64,000 nucleotides of DNA from an uncultured Pseudovibrio sp. (lineage in GTDB: Bacteria; Pseudomonadota; Alphaproteobacteria; Rhizobiales; Stappiaceae). Shown piece after piece: positions 26,024-34,970 of the stretch; within the stretch, counting starts at the first letter, position 1; every line of letters begins with the position of its first letter. Below the pieces are notes generated by a model. That model ran no database searches, was not told where the DNA came from, and saw only the letters and a program-made list of their open reading frames with translations. The translations under genes and the position numbers were made by a program. Where the stretch lies: the NCBI GenBank assembly GCA_947496145.1, contig CANMBS010000007.1, forward strand, positions 62,001 through 126,000. The letters run 5' to 3'.

Positions 26024-28204
26024 TCAGATAGTCGCCACAGTCTTCAAACGTGCCCGAGGATGCACTTCATTCTGGCTCATAACAAATGTATGCGCTCTGA
26101 AGCGTTCAACAATGGAGCGGACAAACGGGCGCGATTGTGCCGAACACAGCAGTACCGGCACTTCCCCCTGATTGGCAGCCGTATCATAAACCTCCCGCAC
26201 TAAGCCAACAAACTCCTGTAGCTTAGATGGTGCCATAGCCAGCTGTCGGTCATCTCCCTCACCAATAATGCTCTCAAGGAAAGCCGACTCCCATTGCGGG
26301 CTGAGGCTAATAAGTGGCAAATACCCACCGGGAGCCTGATTGGCCGCGCAAATCTGACGAGCCAGACGGGTACGAACATGCTCCGCTATACTGTTCGGGT
26401 TGCGGGTAGAACCAATAGCATCTGCAATGCCTTCTAAGATCGTCCCCAGATCCCGGATGGAAATTCGCTCTTCCAAAAGCGCCTGCAACACACGTTGAAT
26501 ACCTGAAATGGAAATTTGCGCAGGAACGATATCCTCGACCAGCTTAGATTGCTCTTCATCCAGTTTTTTCAGTAGGACCTGAACATCCGCATAAGTCAGC
26601 AGCTCAGAAATGTGCGACTTAATAGTCTCGGTAAGATGCGTCGAAATAACCGTTGCAGGGTCAACCACCGTATAGCCAAGTAAGTTTGCCTCTTCACGGT
26701 ACTGCGCCTCAACCCAGGTGGCAGGCAAGCCAAAAGTTGGCTCTGATGTATGTGTACCCGGCAATCGCACCTGACCACCCGTAGGGTCCATCACCATAAA
26801 CTGGTTCGGGAACAAGCTGCCACCACCGGCATCCACTTCTTTCACCTTGATCATGTAATCGTTAGCACCAAGCTGGATATTATCCAGAATGCGCACAGAC
26901 GGCATGATTACGCCCATATCAGTCGCAATCTGGCGGCGCAGAGCCTTAATCTGCTCCGTCACCTGATCGGTTTCCTGCTTATTCCGCCCGTTAATGATCG
27001 GCAGCAATGCATATCCAAGCTCGATACGTAGCACATCCATCTTCAGGCTGTCAGAAATAGGCGCTTCCTGCGGTTCTTCAGCCGCCGCCGCTTCAGCTTC
27101 AACCTTGGCAGCAACTTCTTCAGCCTTCACCGTCGCCTGTTGTTTACTTGCCCGACGAGCAAGATATCCGGCAGCCCCGGCTAAAGTCAAAAACGGGAGC
27201 ATCGGCATACCGGGCAGGAAAGACAGCACCACCATGACAAAAGCCGACATGCCAAGTGCTTTTGGGTAGCCCGTAAACTGGGTGACAAGTGCTTTGTCCG
27301 CAGCCCCTTCAACGCCCGCTTTCGATACCAGAATACCAGCAGCAGTGGACACGATCAGAGCCGGAATCTGAGAAACCAGACCATCACCAATGGTCAGCAA
27401 GGTATAGTTTTGCGCCGCCTGCGAAAACGTCAGGTTCTGTTGCATCACGCCAATAACGATACCGCCAATCACGTTGATGAACGTAATCATCAAACCCGCA
27501 ATAGCATCACCGCGAACAAACTTGGAGGCACCATCCATGGAACCGAAGAAGGTAGATTCAGATTCCAGTTCTTTGCGGCGAGTACGGGCAGTTTCTTCAT
27601 CAATCAGCCCAGCTCCCAGATCAGCGTCAATCGCCATCTGCTTACCGGGCATAGCATCAAGGGTAAAACGCGCAGAAACCTCCGCAATACGACCAGAACC
27701 CTTTGTAATAACAATGAAGTTCACAATCACGAGAATTGCAAAGACAATAATCCCGATTACGAAATTACCGCCCATAACGAAACTGCCGAAGGCGGCAATC
27801 ACATTCCCCGCTGCGTCCGCTCCTTCGTGACCATGCGACAGAATAAGACGAGTAGACGCCATATTCAGCGATAATCGCAACATCGTTGCAATCAGCAAAA
27901 CTGTCGGGAACGCAGAAAATTCCAAGGGCTTTTGAATGAACAGGCCAACCATCAGGATCATCACAGAAAAGATGATCGAAATGGCAAGGAACATATCAAG
28001 CAGCATTGCCGGCATTGGAACAATGAGCATCACAAGGATGACCATCACACCAGCAGCAAGACCAAGGTCACCCTGCTTTATGGACTGCCAGAGATCACGA
28101 AAGAAGGCTGAGTTCCCCACACCGTTAAGTCTGGGCACACCAGAAACCCGAGGAGTGCTATCGCCTCCACCCTGTGCTGCCTGTGTGTTTGCCTCATCCG
28201 ACAT
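26024..28204 (-). CDS. flhA: Flagellar type III export gate protein FlhA
   Basis: A 726-residue export-gate protein of the flagellar secretion apparatus. About eight transmembrane helices fill residues 35-350. The FHIPEP-type cytoplasmic region contains KGSGRIAEVSARFTLDAMPG, KQMAIDADLGAGLIDEETAR and FFGSMDGASKFVRGDAIAGL. A Glu/Ala-rich linker (about 355-385) is followed by the cytoplasmic substrate- and chaperone-docking domain. It is the last gene of the fliF-fliG-fliH-fliN-flbD-flhA cluster, 17 bp after flbD. Length is typical (about 690-730). Confidence 0.97.
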   Translation of the reverse strand: MSDEANTQAAQGGGDSTPRVSGVPRLNGVGNSAFFRDLWQSIKQGDLGLAAGVMVILVMLIVPMPAMLLDMFLAISIIFSVMILMVGLFIQKPLEFSAFPTVLLIATMLRLSLNMASTRLILSHGHEGADAAGNVIAAFGSFVMGGNFVIGIIVFAILVIVNFIVITKGSGRIAEVSARFTLDAMPGKQMAIDADLGAGLIDEETARTRRKELESESTFFGSMDGASKFVRGDAIAGLMITFINVIGGIVIGVMQQNLTFSQAAQNYTLLTIGDGLVSQIPALIVSTAAGILVSKAGVEGAADKALVTQFTGYPKALGMSAFVMVVLSFLPGMPMLPFLTLAGAAGYLARRASKQQATVKAEEVAAKVEAEAAAAEEPQEAPISDSLKMDVLRIELGYALLPIINGRNKQETDQVTEQIKALRRQIATDMGVIMPSVRILDNIQLGANDYMIKVKEVDAGGGSLFPNQFMVMDPTGGQVRLPGTHTSEPTFGLPATWVEAQYREEANLLGYTVVDPATVISTHLTETIKSHISELLTYADVQVLLKKLDEEQSKLVEDIVPAQISISGIQRVLQALLEERISIRDLGTILEGIADAIGSTRNPNSIAEHVRTRLARQICAANQAPGGYLPLISLSPQWESAFLESIIGEGDDRQLAMAPSKLQEFVGLVREVYDTAANQGEVPVLLCSAQSRPFVRSIVERFRAHTFVMSQNEVHPRARLKTVATI

Positions 28205-28221
28205 TCGCGTGCCTTATCCCT

Positions 28222-29595
28222 CTAAAACTCAGCAGCGCCAGCGCGCGCCTCGCCCGGGCCAGGAACTTCAACACCCTCTTTGGTGTAAAGATTCAGCTTG
28301 TTTCTCAGCGTGCGAATGGAAATGCCAAGAATCTTGGCTGCATGAGTACGATTGCCCAGACAATGATCAAGCGTATCCAGAATAAGATCACGTTCCACAT
28401 CTGCAACGGTTCGCCCAACCATATCGCGGGAGATGGCCTCTGCCGCATGTGCAGCCCGGGCAGCAGTTTGCTGTCCAGCTCCTAAGGCAATCGGCGAACC
28501 ATCCGGCATTCGGATTGCACTGGCATCAATTTCAGAACCGGTGGAGAGCAACACAGCGCGGTGCATCGTGTTTTCCAGCTCACGCACATTACCTTTCCAC
28601 GGATTCGCCAGTAAAAGCTGACGGCCTTCCTGAGAGATTGGCAGTGGCTTTGTGCCGTTTGCCTTGGCATAAACCTCAATAAAGTGGCTGGCCAGCTCAA
28701 GAATATCCGCTGGTCGATCTCTCAAAGCTGGAAGCTTCAGATTCACAACATTCAGACGATAGAGCAAATCTTCTCTGAACGTCCCGTTGCGCACCTCCTC
28801 ACCCAAATCGCGGTTAGACGTTGCGATAATACGAATATCAACCGGCACAGGACGACTACCGCCAACACGGTCAATCACGCGCTCCTGAATAGCCCGCAGC
28901 AACTTTGCCTGAAGACGAACATCCATCTCAGAGATTTCATCCAGCATGAGCGTGCCGCCATTGGCTTCCTCAAACTTGCCAACACGACGGGCAACAGCAC
29001 CCGTAAATGCACCCTTCTCGTGTCCAAACAACTCAGACTCTAGAAGATGCTCAGGAATTGCGGCACAGTTGATCGAAATAAATGCCTTATCCGCACGGTT
29101 AGACTTGCTGTGCAGGAACCGGGAAATCACTTCCTTACCGGATCCTGATTCACCCGTAATTAAAACAGATGCATCAGAGGGAGCCACTTGCTCGGCAAGC
29201 TTGATCACGCTTGCCATAGCCGCATCCCGATAGATCAGATCCTCGCGTTCCTCCGTCACAGCCGCCAGTACAGCCGCAATCAAATCCGGATCGGGTGGCA
29301 GCGGAATATATTCTTTCGCACCAGCACGGATAGCAGAAACAGCTGCCCGGGCATCTGTACCCAATCCGCAAGCAACAAGCGGCACGTGAATACGTTCGCG
29401 TTCAGTCAGCTCAACCAGCTGGCCAATATCTTCTTTCACATCCACCATCAGAAGATCAGCGCCTTGCCCGGAGCGCAACACCTTCAAAGCTTCAAGAACA
29501 CCGGGCGCATGGGTTACGGAAGCACCACGCTCCATGGCAATCTTGGATGCCGTCGTCAGCTGTCCACCAAGGGTTCCAACGATTAAGAGCCGCAT
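28222..29595 (-). CDS. flbD: Sigma-54-dependent flagellar regulator FlbD
   Basis: A 457-residue enhancer-binding activator. The N-terminal receiver is degenerate, as in Caulobacter FlbD (LMVDVKEDIGQLVELTERER). The AAA+ domain has Walker A GESGSGKE, the sigma-54 contact loop GAFTGA, Walker B GGTLMLDEISEMD and the arginine-finger region. The C-terminal Fis-type HTH is NRTHAAKILGISIRTLRNKL. It activates sigma-54 class III/IV flagellar promoters and represses fliF in Caulobacter. A GC-skewed C-terminal tail (GPGEARAGAAEF) is present. The gene lies between fliN and flhA; a sigma-54-like promoter upstream of fliK at 37294-37311 is a plausible target. Confidence 0.95.
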   Translation of the reverse strand: MRLLIVGTLGGQLTTASKIAMERGASVTHAPGVLEALKVLRSGQGADLLMVDVKEDIGQLVELTERERIHVPLVACGLGTDARAAVSAIRAGAKEYIPLPPDPDLIAAVLAAVTEEREDLIYRDAAMASVIKLAEQVAPSDASVLITGESGSGKEVISRFLHSKSNRADKAFISINCAAIPEHLLESELFGHEKGAFTGAVARRVGKFEEANGGTLMLDEISEMDVRLQAKLLRAIQERVIDRVGGSRPVPVDIRIIATSNRDLGEEVRNGTFREDLLYRLNVVNLKLPALRDRPADILELASHFIEVYAKANGTKPLPISQEGRQLLLANPWKGNVRELENTMHRAVLLSTGSEIDASAIRMPDGSPIALGAGQQTAARAAHAAEAISRDMVGRTVADVERDLILDTLDHCLGNRTHAAKILGISIRTLRNKLNLYTKEGVEVPGPGEARAGAAEF

Positions 29596-29626
29596 GTCAG
29601 TTCCTTTCCATTACGCCACATGACCA

Positions 29627-29965
29627 TTATTTGTCCGCTTTGATAATTTCGGTCATGGTGACCCCGAGCTTATCTTCCACAAGCACAACCTCACCGCGTG
29701 CGATGAGCCGGTCATTCACGTAAACGTCGATAGCTTCACCAACTTTTCGGTCAAGCTCCATAACAATCCCGGTATCCAGATGCAGCAGGTCAGAGACCTT
29801 CATCTTTGTATGCCCAAGCACCGCTGCCAGTTGAACCGGCACATCAAACACGGCCTCCAGATCACCGGCAGACTTTACACTGCCTTCATTTTCACCAGAC
29901 AAAGCCCCAGCACGCTGAGTACTTTTGTGTTGGTCCAGTACCATGCCCTGTTCATTATCACTCAT
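29627..29965 (-). CDS. fliN: Flagellar motor switch protein FliN
   Basis: A C-ring switch component of 112 residues. The SpoA-type fold runs from about residue 40: VFDVPVQLAAVLGHTKMKVS, LLHLDTGIVMELDRKVGEAI, DVYVNDRLIARGEVVLVEDK. The N-terminal 35 residues are a variable Gln/Ser-rich segment. I use ATG 29965 (MSDNEQGMV) with AAGG upstream rather than a TTG two codons earlier. Order fliH, fliN, flbD is the Caulobacter order. Confidence 0.95.
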   Translation of the reverse strand: MSDNEQGMVLDQHKSTQRAGALSGENEGSVKSAGDLEAVFDVPVQLAAVLGHTKMKVSDLLHLDTGIVMELDRKVGEAIDVYVNDRLIARGEVVLVEDKLGVTMTEIIKADK

Positions 29966-30026
29966 AATCAACCTTTCTGATCCTGCACCACAACGCTCAT
30001 TGCATAATCATAAACAGGCTCCCGGA

Positions 30027-30707
30027 TCATTCTGATCTGGCAGCCCGCTCGCGAGCGTCAAAATGAGACTTTATAACCTCTTCGATATGTTCCACCGTCT
30101 TACGACGGTCACGAATAATCCCGCCATCCGGCCATTCAATGCGACAGTCTCCCCGAGACATGCTCTCTGATTTGACAACATGCACTTTGCCTTCAAAGCT
30201 GCTGTTCAAAACCAGATGGTCAACCATATCTTCAAGCGCACCACTATCCTCAGCCGGAACCTCAATCAGAATCTGCGGAATCCTCCGCAAGGGAGCCAGG
30301 CACTCAGAAAGCAACGCCACCACTTCCGCCAGGGGTTCGCGCGCAATCAGGTGGCTGCACAAGCGGCGTGCAATCAAAAAGCACATACCCACCATATTTC
30401 GCTCTTGCGCTCGCAACTGATTGTCCAGATCGCCCAAAGCAGACTCAAGCTGCGTTCTTAATGCCGTGAGCTCTTCTTGTGCACTCAGCTTCTGTTGTTC
30501 TGCAATTTCTCGCCTTGCCTGCATCTCCCCACGAGCAAATGCCGCTTCTTCAGCAGCTTTCAGCAACTGCTGATGCTCAGCAAGGCCAATCGTTGGCTCC
30601 GAAAGGTTTGCTTCTTGAGCAGCACGCGCGGCTTCTGCTTCATCAAGCGCCTTGGTATCAAACAGAAAGCGTCTGCGTTCAGCACCCTGAGGCATAACTG
30701 TCACCAT
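30027..30707 (-). CDS. fliH: FliH/FlbE-like flagellar export ATPase regulator
   Basis: A 226-residue protein. The N-terminal third is Ala/Glu-rich coiled coil (about 15-110, EAEAARAAQEANLS through RAQERNM). The C-terminal FliH-like domain contains EVVALLSECLAPLRRIPQIL and GDCRIEWPDGGIIRDRRKTV. The position between fliG and fliN equals that of Caulobacter flbE. FliH binds the FliI ATPase and docks it at the export gate; no fliI is in the window. Start 30707 has GGAG upstream at 8 bp. Confidence 0.85.
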   Translation of the reverse strand: MVTVMPQGAERRRFLFDTKALDEAEAARAAQEANLSEPTIGLAEHQQLLKAAEEAAFARGEMQARREIAEQQKLSAQEELTALRTQLESALGDLDNQLRAQERNMVGMCFLIARRLCSHLIAREPLAEVVALLSECLAPLRRIPQILIEVPAEDSGALEDMVDHLVLNSSFEGKVHVVKSESMSRGDCRIEWPDGGIIRDRRKTVEHIEEVIKSHFDARERAARSE

Positions 30708-30743
30708 CAGCGCATCTCCAGCAACGAATGAAGGAAAAAGGAA

Positions 30744-31808
30744 TTAATAAACAAACTCATCCTCTCCCTTCTTTTTATTGATGCTGATCTCACCTGAAGC
30801 AGCCAGATCTTTTGCTTTCAGGACAAGTGCACTTTGCGCTTCATCCACCTCATGCAACCGCACAGGCCCCATGCTTTCCATGTCTTCTTTTAACATTTTG
30901 CCCGCACGTGAGGACATGTTCGCAGTAAAGAAAGCAATCGCAGTCTCAGAAGCACCCTTTAACGCCAGTGCCAGCTGGTCTTTTTCAACGCTGCGCAACA
31001 AGGTCTGACAAGCAGCGGAATCCAGCTTTAACAAATCTTCGAAGGTAAACATCAGGTTCCTGATGCGCTCAGCGGACTCTCGGCTATCTTCTTCCAAAGC
31101 CGCCATAAAGCGCCCTTCTGTCTGCCTGTCAAAATTGTTGAAGATGTCCGCCATCATTTCATGGCTGTCACGTCGGCTGGTCTGAGAAAGGTTAGACATA
31201 AACTCAACTCGAAGAGTTTGCTCCACCTTCTCAAGAATATCTTTTTGAATAGACTCCATCCGCAACATGCGGTTCACCACATCTAAAGCCAACTCTTCGT
31301 TAAGCAGTGCCAAAACCCGCGCAGCGTGATCACTTTGAATTTTTGATAAAACAACCGCGATGGTTTGTGGATACTCGTTCTTCAAATAGTTTGCGAGCAC
31401 ATTTTCAGGAACATTGGACAGCTTCTCCCACATGTTACGACCTGCGGGACCACGAATTTCCTCCATGATAATCGCGACACGATCTGAAGGAAGAAAGGAG
31501 TTCAGCAAGCGTTCTGTAACATCTACATTGCCATTCAGCGCTCCACGTGTCGAAAGGCGCTTCAGGAAGTCAACAAACAACTCTTCCAGCATGGTGGGCG
31601 TAACAGGGCCAAGACTCGCCATTGCAGCAGAAACCTGCCGCACTTCAATTTCGTCCAAACCATCCCAGATAGCTTGCCCGTACTCCTGTCCAAGCGCCAG
31701 AAGCAGAACAGCAGCACGCTCCGCACCTCCAAGTTCACGCTCAGCTATACCAGCTGTAACAGCAAGGCCTGTCTCTGACTGCTCTTGAGGGGCACCTTCT
31801 TCGCTCAT
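30744..31808 (-). CDS. fliG: Flagellar motor switch protein FliG
   Basis: A 354-residue rotor protein that joins the MS ring to the C ring and carries the torque helix. Recognisable are [20 protein letters not shown], the FliG middle segment [20 protein letters not shown] and the C-terminal charged helix [20 protein letters not shown]. Its start at ATG 31808 ([10 protein letters not shown]) lies one base after the fliF stop codon; the longer frame is an artefact of reading through fliF. Length is slightly above the Caulobacter protein (340). Confidence 0.96.
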   Translation of the reverse strand: MSEEGAPQEQSETGLAVTAGIAERELGGAERAAVLLLALGQEYGQAIWDGLDEIEVRQVSAAMASLGPVTPTMLEELFVDFLKRLSTRGALNGNVDVTERLLNSFLPSDRVAIIMEEIRGPAGRNMWEKLSNVPENVLANYLKNEYPQTIAVVLSKIQSDHAARVLALLNEELALDVVNRMLRMESIQKDILEKVEQTLRVEFMSNLSQTSRRDSHEMMADIFNNFDRQTEGRFMAALEEDSRESAERIRNLMFTFEDLLKLDSAACQTLLRSVEKDQLALALKGASETAIAFFTANMSSRAGKMLKEDMESMGPVRLHEVDEAQSALVLKAKDLAASGEISINKKKGEDEFVY

Positions 31809-31809
31809 C

Positions 31810-33453
31810 CTATGCCGCCTCGTTGAGCCAGCCGCGTACAATGTTCACTGCCTCGCTTGGAGACTCGTGGATCATCTCGCTAATTTGCTGAATTGAGCTC
31901 TGATGAAGTGCGGCCTGCATTTTAGCGTCCTCAATCCATTCAGCAGTTGGCATTTCAACAGAAACAGGTTCCATTTCACCAACAATTCCTTCCGAATGGG
32001 CAGCATCGGCAACAAGTGTACCATCAGACAACATCTGCACGCTGTTATCCGCAATCGCTTCGTTCTTTTCTTCATTCGCAAGAATACGCTTCAGGAGCGG
32101 GGACACTGCAAAGATCAGCAGTAAGATTGTGATAATGAGAAGAACGCCCAGTTCCGCAAACTTCATAACATCAGCGCGAGTAAAGTCGAACAGGCCTTCC
32201 TGATTATCGCCCAAATCCTGAATAGGAGCTTCGACAAAACGCATATTCACGACTTCCACCGTATCCCCACGGCGTTGATTAAAACCAACTGCGGAACGCA
32301 CCAAAGTCGCAATTTGATCAAGCTCGTCCCGACTGCGAGGCTGATAAGTCTGAGTTCCATCGTCTGCTGTGGTGTAAGTTCCGTCAACCAGAACCGCCAC
32401 AGACAATCGCTCCAATCCTCCGGCTTCATAAACCTCAGTGACGGTGCTCTTGGAGATTTCATAGTTCAAAATCTCTTCGGCAACACTTGCATTTTCGCTA
32501 ATTCCCGTTTCGCCTGCTCCGGCATCACCATTTGGAAGCTGATTTGCAACCGAGACGGTATTTTCAGAATTAGAAGAGGAGGAGTTTTCTTCTTTACTTT
32601 GTGAAGAGCGCAGCACTTGCCCGTCAGGGTCAAACAGCTCTTGCGTTTCAGTCTTGCGGTTGTAATTGATCTCCGCAGCGACCCGCACACGCGCACGTCC
32701 TGTTCCAACGACGTTATTCAGAATCTCCTCAACCTGTTGCCGCAGGCGAGCTTCCAATGTCAAACGCCGCTCATCCAGCGAACGACCACCAACAAGACCT
32801 TCCTTGTCACCGGTACCGCTGGCAAGCAAAGTGCCACGCTCATCAACAATAGAAACATAAGATGGTTCCAGCCCTTCAACCGCCGTCGCGACAAGATGCT
32901 GGATCGCTCGAATTTGCCCGGCAGACAAACTTCCCTGCACTTTGATCGCAATCGATGCGGTAGGCGGTTCTCTGTCGCGCTGGAATAATTGCTTTTCTGG
33001 AATAACAAGGTGAACACGTGCAGACGAAATACGCCCGATGCTACGAATAGTACGCGAAAGTTCGCCTTCAAGAGCACGTAAGCGATTCAAATTCTGAACG
33101 AAGCTGGTTGCACCTAAAGTATCCGTCTTATCAAAGATCTCATAGCCAACACCTCCGCCGGATGGAAGACCAGCCTCAGCCAGACTCATACGCAAGCGAT
33201 GCACATTTTCCTGAGGCACCAGAACACTGCGTCCATTTACACCCAGTTCATAAGACACACCCTGTGCCTCAACCTGGCTCACAATAGCAGCAGCATCTTC
33301 CAGAGTAAGATCAGTAAACAAAGGGACCATTGTCGGTGCAGTCGCACGCACAATAATAAAACTGAACAGACCAACCAGCAGAGCAGCCATAGCGCCCATT
33401 GCTGCCAGCCGCGCGGGTCCAAGTCCTTTTAGGAAGTCCAGGAATCCACTCAC
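31810..33453 (-). CDS. fliF: Flagellar MS-ring protein FliF
   Basis: A 547-residue basal-body protein. The first transmembrane helix is about 14-36 ([20 protein letters not shown]). The ring-building motif follows ([60 protein letters not shown]). A Ser-rich variable loop spans about 280-320, and the second helix is about 435-455. The C-terminal FliG-binding tail ends [18 protein letters not shown]. It is the first gene of the flagellar operon; the CtrA box at 33574-33589 lies 121 bp upstream of its ATG. Confidence 0.97.
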   Translation of the reverse strand: MSGFLDFLKGLGPARLAAMGAMAALLVGLFSFIIVRATAPTMVPLFTDLTLEDAAAIVSQVEAQGVSYELGVNGRSVLVPQENVHRLRMSLAEAGLPSGGGVGYEIFDKTDTLGATSFVQNLNRLRALEGELSRTIRSIGRISSARVHLVIPEKQLFQRDREPPTASIAIKVQGSLSAGQIRAIQHLVATAVEGLEPSYVSIVDERGTLLASGTGDKEGLVGGRSLDERRLTLEARLRQQVEEILNNVVGTGRARVRVAAEINYNRKTETQELFDPDGQVLRSSQSKEENSSSSNSENTVSVANQLPNGDAGAGETGISENASVAEEILNYEISKSTVTEVYEAGGLERLSVAVLVDGTYTTADDGTQTYQPRSRDELDQIATLVRSAVGFNQRRGDTVEVVNMRFVEAPIQDLGDNQEGLFDFTRADVMKFAELGVLLIITILLLIFAVSPLLKRILANEEKNEAIADNSVQMLSDGTLVADAAHSEGIVGEMEPVSVEMPTAEWIEDAKMQAALHQSSIQQISEMIHESPSEAVNIVRGWLNEAA

Positions 33454-33573
33454 AGTTGCCGCCCCGCCTTATCAGTCTTTCATTCAAAAGGTGTCAGCAA
33501 AACTCTCAACACCTTGGAATCCCGGTGTGATTTGCCCCTTATTTGCTGGTAGGTAAAAATTGCCCGCCTTACG

Positions 33574-33589
33574 GTTAACAAAAGGTTAA
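33574..33589 (-). promoter_or_regulatory. CtrA box upstream of fliF
   Basis: On the minus strand this reads TTAA-N7-TTAAC with no mismatch to the CtrA consensus. The element is near-palindromic, so it also fits on the plus strand. It lies 121 bp upstream of the fliF start. In Caulobacter the fliF operon is a direct CtrA target; the site is seen, and the binding is inference. Confidence 0.75.
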
Positions 33590-33811
33590 CAAACACCTAA
33601 TAATCGGTAAACAACAACTCTACCCACAAAGAAGCGCGGTGAAACATCGCAGCAAACAACTTTGGCGATGAGATGAAGACGAAAATTAAGCGGAGAATGA
33701 TAGTTCGGCAGATTTTGCCGTTGCGATTAAGAATTGCGTCAAAAGCTGATAATATTACGAGAAGACTTATGAGAAGCGACATGCTTCCACTCTTCCTGAA
33801 TGAGGACAGAT

Positions 33812-33843
33812 AAAAAAGGCCAGCTGATAAAGCCGGCCTTTTT
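33812..33843. terminator. Intrinsic terminator
   Basis: AAAAAGGCC-A-GCT, loop GATAA, AGC-C-GGCCTTTTT, one A/C mismatch in a 12-bp stem. A and T tracts on both sides allow both directions. On the minus strand it ends sciP. The rest of 33454-33889 carries only the CtrA box; I see no gene in it. Confidence 0.85.
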
Positions 33844-33889
33844 GAAACCTCAAACCTGTTTGGCATACGCCTAATCTGCCTGAAGCCTG

Positions 33890-34165
33890 TTAATTGCGAT
33901 AATCCTGAACTCGCGTAGCACGCAAACCGGCCAATCCATGACGATCAATGGAGTTCTGCCAGGACAGAAACTCTTCAACAGTCAATGTATACCGGTTGCA
34001 AGCTTCATCAAGAGACAACAAGCCTCCACGTACAGCCGCAACCACTTCAGCTTTTCTTCTGATGACCCACCGCTTTGTAGTGGTAGGAGGAAGATCTGCT
34101 ATCGTCAGCGGGCTCCCATCGGGTCCGATGACGTATTTCACTCGTGAACGAATATGTTCGGTCAT
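33890..34165 (-). CDS. sciP: CtrA-inhibitor SciP (DUF1153)
   Basis: A 91-residue protein from ATG 34165 (MTEHIRSRVKYVIGPDGSPL), with GAGAG upstream. The longer frame upstream has no family similarity. The helix-turn-helix is KRWVIRRKAEVVAAVRGGLL followed by LDEACNRYTLTVEEFLSWQN. SciP binds CtrA and blocks its transcriptional activation in G1 Caulobacter cells. Here it sits next to flgD and fliK and about 400 bp downstream of the CtrA-boxed fliF promoter. Length matches the family (about 90-95). Confidence 0.9.
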   Translation of the reverse strand: MTEHIRSRVKYVIGPDGSPLTIADLPPTTTKRWVIRRKAEVVAAVRGGLLSLDEACNRYTLTVEEFLSWQNSIDRHGLAGLRATRVQDYRN

Positions 34166-34290
34166 TCTACTCTCACACAAACCATGACCAAGCTGAGGAT
34201 GAGAATAGAACAAGGCGCTTAAAATTTGGCTAAGCCCCCATCAATGTTTTGGTAAGATTCATAACCGGGGATATTAGTGGATATTAACTA

Positions 34291-34947
34291 CTAGACATTT
34301 CCGCTAACGTTCTTGACAAAACCGACAGGAACTTCAACGTCTCCGATCTTCAAAATCACGGTTCCACGGCTGAAATCTACGGCATCCACCTTACCCTTTA
34401 TTTCCGGCTGTACGACAATAGATTGATTGTTTCTATCTTTCGCCTTTACTTCAACGGTATAGGCTCCATCTGGGAATTTTTGGTCGTTTTTGCCCACTCC
34501 ATCCCAAATAAACTCGTTATCACCTTTTTTAAGATCGATCTCTTCGGTGTGCACTTCTGCACCTTCATCATTCCTGATTGTAATAGTCGCTTCTCCATCA
34601 GAAGCCGATGCCAGATTCCAGGTTGCCTTACTGTCTTTTAACTCTGATGTGGCTCCTTGGGCGGTGATTTCCTTACCTATGTAATTTACAAACTGACTCG
34701 CACTTTGCATTTTCAGCTGCGTCAACTGCTCATCCAGTTTCTGTGTCGTTGCAACTTGCTGCTCAACCATCGTGTATTGAACCAGCTGATTCGTATATTC
34801 AGCCGAATCAAGTGGCTTCAAAGGATCCTGATTTTGAATCTGAGTGGTTAGCAGCGAAATGAACAAGTCAAAGTTCGCATTCGTTCCAGCCTGAGGAAGT
34901 GAAGACCCACCGGTGGAGCTAGTTGCCTGAGTATTAATTGTAGACAT
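34291..34947 (-). CDS. flgD: Flagellar hook-capping scaffold FlgD
   Basis: A 218-residue protein needed for hook assembly. The conserved N-terminal segment is FDLFISLLTTQIQNQDPLKP then LDSAEYTNQLVQYTMVEQQ (about 26-64). After that come two beta-rich domains including GDNEFIWDGVGKNDQKFPDG, the FlgD Ig-like motif. It lies 23 bp downstream of fliK in the same direction, so they are co-transcribed: length control and cap are made together. Confidence 0.95.
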   Translation of the reverse strand: MSTINTQATSSTGGSSLPQAGTNANFDLFISLLTTQIQNQDPLKPLDSAEYTNQLVQYTMVEQQVATTQKLDEQLTQLKMQSASQFVNYIGKEITAQGATSELKDSKATWNLASASDGEATITIRNDEGAEVHTEEIDLKKGDNEFIWDGVGKNDQKFPDGAYTVEVKAKDRNNQSIVVQPEIKGKVDAVDFSRGTVILKIGDVEVPVGFVKNVSGNV

Positions 34948-34970
34948 TATCGTTTACCTCACCAGCGGCA